Shown in pieces: positions 16,800 to 23,969 of a DNA stretch of 23,969 nucleotides. Numbering within the stretch: the stretch's first letter is position 1; the number at the start of each line of letters is the position of its first letter. The notes beneath the pieces are model-generated. The model saw only the letters and a list, made by a program, of their open reading frames with translations. It ran no database searches and was not told the origin of the DNA. A program made the translations under genes and the position numbers. Source of the stretch: a bacterium (lineage in GTDB: Bacteria > JAJRZV01); contig JAJRZV010000016.1 in the NCBI GenBank assembly GCA_024275095.1, positions 1 through 23,969 of the forward strand. The letters are read 5' to 3'.

Positions 16800-18851
16800 T
16801 CACCTCTTTCTTCTACGCGTACGCTGCTTTCTCCTCGTGTGTTTCTCAATGATTATTGTCGCCTCACCAGCTGCTACAAGCAATTGTTTCAGACGCCTGA
16901 TGCGATCACGGATACTGGCAGCACGTTCAAACTCCAGCAAGTCGGCAGCTTCTTTCATTTCTTTCTGCAAGCGTTCAATCAGTTTTTCCAGCTCATCAGG
17001 TTCATATACTTCCTCACTTTCTTCAGCTATTGGAACCGTAAAATAATCCCGTTCATATATAGATTCCAGCACATCGTGAATGTGCTTTTTTATGCTCTGA
17101 GGGGTAATGCCGTGCACTGTGTTGTACTCTATTTGTTTCCTTCGCCTGCGCTCAGTCTCTTCTATTGCACGCTGCATGGACTGAGTCACGATATCCGCAT
17201 AAAAGATAGCACGACCTTCCACGTTTCTCGCTGCTCGGCCCACCACCTGGATGAGCGAACGGTCCGACCTGAGAAATCCCTCTCTGTCAGCATCAAGTAC
17301 TGCAACCAGTGTAACCTCAGGGATATCCAGCCCTTCCCTGAGAAGGTTGATCCCTACAATTACATCGTAAACGCCTTTGCGAAGGTCCCTGACGATCTCC
17401 AGGCGTTCCAAGGTATCAACTTCCGAGTGAAGGTAGTGGACTTTAATACCCAGCTCCGAAAGATAATCCGTCAGATTCTCAGCCATGCGCTTGGTAAGGG
17501 TAGTGACAAGGACCCTTCCCCCTTTCGACACCTCTTTTCTAATTTCACCCACAAGATCATCCACCTGCCCCTGTGCAGGACGCACCTCTATCTGAGGATC
17601 AATCAGCCCCGTTGGTCTGACAATCTGTTCCACCACGTGAGGACCAGCTTTATACAACTCATAATCACCCGGCGTGGCGGATACAAAAATCACCTGTCCC
17701 ACCCTCTCTTCCCACTCTTCGAACTTCAATGGTCTGTTATCCAGTGCAGAAGGCAGCCGGAAACCGTATTCCACGAGATTCATTTTTCTGGTACGGTCAC
17801 CTTCGTACATGGCCCGGAGCTGAGGAATTGTCATGTGGCTCTCGTCAACAATCGTAAGAAAGTCCGGCGGAAAATAATCGAGAAGTGTCGGTGGAGGCTC
17901 CCCCGGCCTGCGGCCTGTAAAATGTCGGGAATAGTTCTCTATTCCCGGGCAGTACCCTGTCTCCCTCAACAATTCGAGATCGTAACGTGTTCTTTGCTCC
18001 AGGCGCTGGGCTTCCAGGAGTTTCCCCTGAGCCCTTAACTCTTTCAGGCGCACTTCCAGCTCCTTTTCGATGGACTTCACGGCTCTCTCGAGCACCTCCT
18101 CTTCAGCAACGTAATGCGTCGCAGGATAAACAGTGTATTTCTCCACACGCGAAATCATGCGTCCTGTAAGCGGATCAAACAAAAAAATCTTTTCTACGCA
18201 ATTCCTGGTGACACGTATACGCACAGCCACATCCTCTTCGTGGGAGGGAAACACATCTATACAGCCACCCCGCACACGAAACTTACCGCGACGAAAATCA
18301 TAATCGCCGTGCTCATACCTGATTTCAACCAGTTTTTCACGGATGTGGCGCAGTGACGCATCCTCTCCTTCACGCACCTGGAGCAACATGGCCGAATACG
18401 AATCTGGCGACCCCAGGCCGTATATGCACGATACGCTGGCCACAATAATGACATCTCGCCTTTCCAAAAGTGCTGTTGTGGCGCGGTGCCTCAATCTATC
18501 AATGTCATCGTTGATGGAAGCCTCCTTTTCAACATAAAGGTCCTTTTCAGGAACATAGGCTTCAGGCTGGTAATAGTCGTAATAGCTGACAAAATACTCC
18601 ACTGCATTGTCTGGAAAAAGCTGTTTCAGTTCGCCGTAAAGCTGACCAGCCAGCGTCTTGTTGTGTGCAATTATAAGCGTGGGACGATTGAGTCTTGCAA
18701 TTACATTGGCGATGGTAAAAGTCTTTCCGCTCCCTGTAACTCCCAAAAGCACCTGATGGCGCACACCAGAGACCACACCTTCGACAAGTTTCTCAATAGC
18801 CTGGGGCTGATCCCCCGCCGGCCGATATTCTGACTGGAGTTTGAACTTCAC
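16800..18851 (-). CDS. uvrB: Excinuclease ABC subunit B
   Basis: UvrB is the damage-verifying helicase-like core of nucleotide excision repair; it receives DNA from UvrA and recruits UvrC. The 683 residues are full length for the family. Visible landmarks are Walker A GVTGSGKT (37-44), the beta-hairpin region [12 protein letters not shown] (90-101) that probes the strands, the DESH box (336-339), [33 protein letters not shown], and the C-terminal UVR coiled coil ([17 protein letters not shown]) used to bind UvrC. A strongly basic tail [11 protein letters not shown] ends the protein. The start is GTG and overlaps the stop of the upstream membrane-protein gene as GTGA, so translation is probably coupled. 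I see no clear LexA-type operator immediately upstream. Confidence 0.98.
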   Translation of the reverse strand: MKFKLQSEYRPAGDQPQAIEKLVEGVVSGVRHQVLLGVTGSGKTFTIANVIARLNRPTLIIAHNKTLAGQLYGELKQLFPDNAVEYFVSYYDYYQPEAYVPEKDLYVEKEASINDDIDRLRHRATTALLERRDVIIVASVSCIYGLGSPDSYSAMLLQVREGEDASLRHIREKLVEIRYEHGDYDFRRGKFRVRGGCIDVFPSHEEDVAVRIRVTRNCVEKIFLFDPLTGRMISRVEKYTVYPATHYVAEEEVLERAVKSIEKELEVRLKELRAQGKLLEAQRLEQRTRYDLELLRETGYCPGIENYSRHFTGRRPGEPPPTLLDYFPPDFLTIVDESHMTIPQLRAMYEGDRTRKMNLVEYGFRLPSALDNRPLKFEEWEERVGQVIFVSATPGDYELYKAGPHVVEQIVRPTGLIDPQIEVRPAQGQVDDLVGEIRKEVSKGGRVLVTTLTKRMAENLTDYLSELGIKVHYLHSEVDTLERLEIVRDLRKGVYDVIVGINLLREGLDIPEVTLVAVLDADREGFLRSDRSLIQVVGRAARNVEGRAIFYADIVTQSMQRAIEETERRRRKQIEYNTVHGITPQSIKKHIHDVLESIYERDYFTVPIAEESEEVYEPDELEKLIERLQKEMKEAADLLEFERAASIRDRIRRLKQLLVAAGEATIIIEKHTRRKQRTRRRKR

Positions 18852-19585
18852 CGTCCTTTGTTTCTGCGTTTACGAGGCCTGATGCGGCCTCTCATCCTTT
18901 CCCATGCCATCGCTATAGGAATGGACAAAATGCGCTTTTCAATAGGTTTAAGGCGGCGTACATAAAGCATTCCAAAAACAGCAGCAACCATTCCACCGAG
19001 CGTATCAAGAATGAGGTCCCACATGGTATCTTCAAGTCCAGCCTGAGCGTGTACATGAAAAAACTGGTCCACGGCGAACTCACCGATCTCCCACAGCACA
19101 CCGATAGCCATGGTGAAAACCACCGTAAAAAAACCTACAAGAGAAACACTCAATCTCACCTTCCCGGAATAATGCAACCCGAACACAATCATGAACGCGG
19201 TAAAGGCGATGAGCCCGGTGGAGAAAAAGTGAAGAAATTTATCGTAATAAGGCACGCGAACGTACCAGTTAAGCACATCACCGAAAACCAGGTGCAGGAA
19301 AATTACCAATGTGATAACAAAATCAATCTCCCACGGTAAAGTCATTTTGTAAGAGCGTTCAAGAATACTGGGCAACAGCGACGCGATAATACACAGGATG
19401 GTGAGAAATACAAACAGGAAATCTCCGTGCCATGCAAAATAAAACAGTGAAGCCGCCATAACGCCTTTCATAATCCACGAAATGATAACAGCGACGTGGA
19501 CTTCCTTTACGCGGGATAGTGCAGATTTCACAGAAATCTTATTTTGACTCTTTGTAGCTGGGGCGCAAATATCAATACCCTCCAA
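18848..19585 (-). CDS. YjdF/DUF2238-like integral membrane protein
   Basis: The protein has about 245 residues with roughly six hydrophobic segments and a very basic C-terminus ([10 protein letters not shown]). [16 protein letters not shown] and [11 protein letters not shown] followed by [17 protein letters not shown] resemble the acidic/His motifs of the DUF2238 (YjdF) membrane proteins, whose function is unknown. The start is uncertain: the TTG at 19585 gives the full frame, but no good ribosome site precedes it; TGGAGG lies just inside it. A GTG near the first hydrophobic segment is another option. It starts 5 nt after the glnB stop and its own stop overlaps uvrB, so it sits in the middle of a tight operon. 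Confidence 0.7.
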   Translation of the reverse strand: MEGIDICAPATKSQNKISVKSALSRVKEVHVAVIISWIMKGVMAASLFYFAWHGDFLFVFLTILCIIASLLPSILERSYKMTLPWEIDFVITLVIFLHLVFGDVLNWYVRVPYYDKFLHFFSTGLIAFTAFMIVFGLHYSGKVRLSVSLVGFFTVVFTMAIGVLWEIGEFAVDQFFHVHAQAGLEDTMWDLILDTLGGMVAAVFGMLYVRRLKPIEKRILSIPIAMAWERMRGRIRPRKRRNKGR

Positions 19586-19590
19586 ATCTT

Positions 19591-20710
<1,120 letters not shown>

Positions 20711-20745
20711 AATTACCACCTCCGCAACTGCTTAAATGTAAATAA

Positions 20746-20776
20746 ATTATCATTGTAGCAAAAGTGACGTCTTCAA
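20746..20776 (-). promoter_or_regulatory. Possible promoter upstream of the nitrilase-glnB genes
   Basis: In the 75-nt gap after the glucosidase gene, minus-strand TTGAAG (20771-20776) and GATAAT (20746-20751) are each one or two bases from consensus. The 19-nt spacing is longer than optimal. It would give the nitrilase-glnB set its own start; otherwise these genes depend on read-through from the glucosidase gene. Confidence 0.28.
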
Positions 20777-20785
20777 AAGAAATAC

Positions 20786-22882
20786 TTATTTTTTAACGAC
20801 AACATTTACCCGGCCTTCCTTTCTTCTCACCTGAACCACCACATCAGCATCATAACGCCTTAAAACCAGGTCCACGCATTTGTCACCGAGTCTGAGATTA
20901 TAAACTTCCACCACAGAAAGAAAATCTGGAAGATATGGAGAGTCAAAAGCAATAAGATTTTCTTGGGGGTCAAATACCAATCCTAAAAGGGAGCTCATCA
21001 ACAAAAATACACTCCCCGCAGCCCAGGCCTGCGGACGACACGCACCTGGATAAAGTGTTGGACCCTGCCCCGGGCGTCTACGAAAACCGCAGAAAAGTTC
21101 TGGAAGACTGTGAAGCTGGAGAAATACCGCAGCATCAAAAAGTCCCCTGAAGATGCGTGCTGCGTATTCCTTCATTCCGTAGCGGGCAAGTCCAGCAGCA
21201 ATAATACTGTTATCGTGAGGCCATACTGAACCATTATGGTAACTCATAGGATTGTAGAGAACCTCGGTTTCAGCCACAGTGCGAACACCCCATCCGGAAA
21301 AGAAAGGTTTGTCCATGAGCATTTTACCTACCTGGTCAGCCTGGACACCAGAGGCGGCTCCGGCAAAAAGCACGTGTCCGGCATTGGATGTTCTCACCTC
21401 GCACGGACATTTTTTTGCATCCAGTGCCAGAGTAAACATTCCGGTATTCTCAGACCAGAAAGCACGATGAAATCTCTCCAGAAGTACCCGAGCCCTCTCA
21501 TAAGCTTCCCGAGCCAGTGCGGCATCATTCATACGACGGGCAAGCTGAGCCACCTCTGTCAACGCCCTGTAGGCATAAGCCTGCACTTCTACCAAGGCAA
21601 TGGGAACCTCGGGAAAGCTTCCGTCTGCATGGAAAACAGCATCATCAGAATCCTTCCATCCCTGGTTTCGCAAACCCCGGTCCGAAAGAGGGCGGTACTC
21701 AATGAATCCATCGCCATCAATATCACCATATTCAACCATCCAGCGTACAGCCTGTTTCACCGGACCCCACAGGTGCAGCAGTGTCTCTTCGTCTCCAGTG
21801 CGTCGGAAGTATTCTCCTGTGAGCATGAGGAACAACGGAGTCACATCCACCGAACCATAGTACAGGGCAAATGGGACATCTCCTACTCGAGCCATTTCGC
21901 CTTTTCGTAGCTCATGCGGGAGTTTTCCTGGCTCGGCGTCCCTGTCACGTTCTGTGCGAAGTGCCTGGAGGCGGCTCAATGTCACCAGCACACCTCTCGC
22001 CACATCCGGGGCAGCCCATAAAATTTGTAAAGCTGTAACCAGTCCGTCTCTGCCAAAAATTGTGTTAAACCAGGGAACTCCTGCGTAAGGATAGAGTCCC
22101 TCCTGTGTCTCGGTCAAAGCTGTGCACAGGTCCGCGCGTGAACGGTTAAACCAGCTGTTGAAGAGTTCGTTATCAGTCTCGATGTACACCATCCGGCTTT
22201 GTAAATTTTCATAATGAGTTACAGCTTCTTTATAAGCATCTTCATAGTGCCTGGGAATGGATATATCCTCCCCGTATGCTGCTGTGACAGTAACATAAAA
22301 ATAGAACTCCTGACGCGGACGAAGGAGGAATGTAAAATATGCCCTTGTCTCCTCTATTTTCTCAGGCACATGACTGAAAAATACTCGAGTCACGCGCCTC
22401 AAGCCATCAGCACCTTCGTAATGGAAAGTGAATCCTTCTGGAGAGCTCTCTATTCCTGAAATGCGGCCGTACGTTCTTCGAGGTGCTCCCCGCAATTCAA
22501 ATATATCTGCATAATCTGCACCAAACTCCAACTCCACTGGAAATGCAATCGAGGCATTAAGATAATTACGAAAACGATACCGTTCATAAACAGTGTTTCT
22601 CCACACAAATTTCGACCTGAACACATGTACATAACCTCCGCGGATAAGCTGACCGGCACGGCTTTTCAAACCCGGATTTGTCAGATCTGAACCGAATAGA
22701 ATATTGTCCTGGGTAATACTGCAACTGAGAAGATAGGGAGGCTTGCCACCAAAGGAAAGCTTCCAGCGATTGAGAAAGCGCACATCGTCGAGGAAAAAGC
22801 CCTGTTCGGGCGAAAGCTCAGAGTCAATATCACCCAGAGGACCCACCACGAAAAAAGCATCTCCACTTTTAATAGCGTACAT
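20786..22882 (-). CDS. Amylo-alpha-1,6-glucosidase / glycogen-debranching-type glycosidase
   Basis: The 698-residue protein has the two-part layout of bacterial debranching-type glucosidases. An N-terminal beta-rich domain (about 1-230) opens with SPEQGFFLDDVRFLNRWKL, typical of the GDE N-terminal family. An alpha/alpha-barrel catalytic domain follows, with VPWFNTIFGRDGLVTALQ, DIDGDGFIEYRP, NQGWKDSDDAVFH, SYHNGSVWPHDNSIIAAGL and YPGACRPQAWAAG, where the acidic residues expected for inverting catalysis lie. No signal peptide is seen, so it should act in the cytosol on glycogen-like or oligosaccharide substrates; the precise substrate is uncertain. AGAGGTG lies 8 nt before the ATG. It follows the glycosyltransferase gene by 39 nt, a plausible polysaccharide-metabolism pair. 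Confidence 0.9.
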   Translation of the reverse strand: MYAIKSGDAFFVVGPLGDIDSELSPEQGFFLDDVRFLNRWKLSFGGKPPYLLSCSITQDNILFGSDLTNPGLKSRAGQLIRGGYVHVFRSKFVWRNTVYERYRFRNYLNASIAFPVELEFGADYADIFELRGAPRRTYGRISGIESSPEGFTFHYEGADGLRRVTRVFFSHVPEKIEETRAYFTFLLRPRQEFYFYVTVTAAYGEDISIPRHYEDAYKEAVTHYENLQSRMVYIETDNELFNSWFNRSRADLCTALTETQEGLYPYAGVPWFNTIFGRDGLVTALQILWAAPDVARGVLVTLSRLQALRTERDRDAEPGKLPHELRKGEMARVGDVPFALYYGSVDVTPLFLMLTGEYFRRTGDEETLLHLWGPVKQAVRWMVEYGDIDGDGFIEYRPLSDRGLRNQGWKDSDDAVFHADGSFPEVPIALVEVQAYAYRALTEVAQLARRMNDAALAREAYERARVLLERFHRAFWSENTGMFTLALDAKKCPCEVRTSNAGHVLFAGAASGVQADQVGKMLMDKPFFSGWGVRTVAETEVLYNPMSYHNGSVWPHDNSIIAAGLARYGMKEYAARIFRGLFDAAVFLQLHSLPELFCGFRRRPGQGPTLYPGACRPQAWAAGSVFLLMSSLLGLVFDPQENLIAFDSPYLPDFLSVVEVYNLRLGDKCVDLVLRRYDADVVVQVRRKEGRVNVVVKK

Positions 22883-22921
22883 CCTTTTTACACCTCTTAT
22901 TACCGAATAATCGAGATACCT

Positions 22922-23959
22922 TCAGGCTGCCCTTCTTAAATGCACTGTTCGCTGGTATATTTGAACATAATCCTGTGCCATACGCCTTGACGTAAAGCGC
23001 TTTTCGAACACTTTTCTTATCCGGCGCCGATCCAGGGTTTTAACCTTCTCAAGAGCAATTACACCTTCTCTCACATCCTTGATTATGAACCCTGTAACAC
23101 CGTGTTCCAGCACTTCAGTAACTGCTCCACACGGCCTGGCAATCACGGGTGTTCCACAAGCCATTGCCTCTATCATCACAAGCCCAAACGGTTCCGGCCA
23201 GTCTATCGGAAACAACAAGGCATATGCATTTGCGAGAAATTCCCCTTTTTCACCTTCACCGACTTCACCGATAAACTCCACCAGGGGATGCTTGAGCAGA
23301 GGCTTTATCACCGTATTGAAGTATTCCTCATCTGCTTTATCAACCTTCGCAGCAATCTTCAGAGGCATACCCGCCATTACAGCAATTTAAATGGCCAGAT
23401 CCGGCCTTTTTTCAGGAGAGATACGTCCGAGAAAGGCCAGGTACTTTCCAGGCTTATAGATAGGTTGATAAAGGTCTTTTGGAATCCCGTGGAAAACTGT
23501 ACCCACCCAGTTAACATCTGGCAAGGGCAGGCGCTGGGAATCAGATATGGACACCAATGGTACATGTGCAAAAGCACGATAAAGAACTTGCAGGTCTGGC
23601 AGGTCGAGTCTCCCATGAAGCGTAGTAACAGAAGGCACCTTCAGATATGTCAGCAACGGATAATGCAGGTAATCAATGTGGAAATGAATCACATCAAACT
23701 CGGACTGTCTCTCCATCACCTGCTTTAACATGGCCACATGGTGTGCTACGGGATCTTTCACATTTCCCGCCAGCCGCAGGGCCCTCGGCGTTCCAGGTAC
23801 AAGGCGTGCAGACGTGCGGGAATCACCACTGGCAAATAGGGTGACATTAAACCCCATGGACACAAGCTCCTCCGTAAGGTAGTAAACCACCCTCTCAGTA
23901 CCTCCGTACAGCTTAGGAGGTACAGCTTCGTACAAAGGTGCAACCTGCGCAATTCGCAT
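22922..23959 (-). pseudogene. Family 4 glycosyltransferase, interrupted by an in-frame TAA
   Basis: Two pieces in the same frame form one GT-B glycosyltransferase of about 345 codons, a normal length. The N-terminal half has MRIAQVAPLYEAVPPKLYGG, the acceptor-side Rossmann domain opening, then LHGRLDLPDL and YLAFLGRISPEKRPDLAI. TAA follows at 23387-23389. The second half continues IAVMAGMPLKIAAKVDKADE and EPFGLVMIEAMACGTPVIA, which holds the EX7E nucleotide-sugar motif. Relatives read Glu between AI and IA, so a single GAA-to-TAA change accounts for the break. The ATG at 23377 after the stop has no ribosome site, and the second half alone would lack the acceptor domain. The start ATG at 23959 is only ten bases from the window edge, so its promoter is not visible. 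The role is likely alpha-glucan or glycan synthesis, given the neighbouring glucosidase. Confidence 0.88.
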
Positions 23960-23969
23960 GTTACACCCC

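Noticed and set aside
16557-18038. A 493-codon plus-strand open frame opposite uvrB and the outer-membrane protein gene
   Set aside because: It lies antisense to uvrB, whose protein matches its family along its whole length, and it spans two minus-strand genes and their gap. Its translation is rich in Cys, His, Phe and Ser with no recognisable domain, as expected of an antisense shadow.

Overview
This window is a stretch of ordinary bacterial chromosome about 24 kb long, densely packed and almost free of non-coding DNA. Base composition is roughly balanced and looks uniform. Lipoprotein signal peptides, an outer-membrane barrel protein with a terminal aromatic residue, and a bacterial type II fatty-acid pathway point to a Gram-negative (diderm) bacterium. 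Very long TPR proteins, secreted Cys-rich SUMF1-fold proteins and PI-PLC-like lipoproteins remind me of the myxobacterial/deltaproteobacterial side of the tree. That placement is an impression from gene content, not a demonstrated taxonomy. I see no insertion sequence, phage, CRISPR array or integration boundary.

Left part (1-12660), mixed strands. It opens with fabH, cut by the window edge, which converges on a SUMF1-fold protein lacking the catalytic cysteines of true formylglycine-generating enzymes. From 2254 a four-gene plus-strand operon runs to 10212: a 1555-residue TPR protein, an FMN enoyl-ACP reductase (FabK type), a DegT/StrS aminotransferase with an unusual 84-residue N-terminal extension, and a PI-PLC-like lipoprotein. 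Spacings are 10 and 9 nt, then a 4-nt overlap. Its last gene overlaps tail to tail with a minus-strand pair, sfsA and a CPBP-like membrane protein, joined by an ATGA overlap. A membrane-anchored HExxH peptidase diverges from sfsA.

Right part (12678-23969), all on the minus strand. In transcription order it carries a family 4 glycosyltransferase, a glycogen-debranching-type glucosidase, a nitrilase-family amidohydrolase, P-II protein (glnB), a YjdF/DUF2238-like membrane protein, uvrB, an outer-membrane protein, aroF (DAHP synthase), tRNA-Thr(CGU) and a Cys-rich lipoprotein. A clear intrinsic terminator at 12672-12704 ends the block. Nitrilase-glnB and DUF2238-uvrB overlap by 14 and 4 nt, and glnB-DUF2238 are 5 nt apart, so nitrogen signalling, a membrane protein and DNA repair probably share transcripts.

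The most striking observation is that two genes in the right-hand block, the glycosyltransferase and the nitrilase, are each interrupted by one in-frame TAA exactly where their families carry glutamate (GAA to TAA). Both proteins are otherwise full length and keep their catalytic residues on the two sides of the stop. TAA is an ordinary terminator for at least seven intact genes here, so I read these as nonsense mutations or base-call errors, not recoding. I did not find a convincing new defence or mobile system. The best candidates for undescribed biology are the TPR-fabK-aminotransferase-phospholipase operon and the extension on its aminotransferase.
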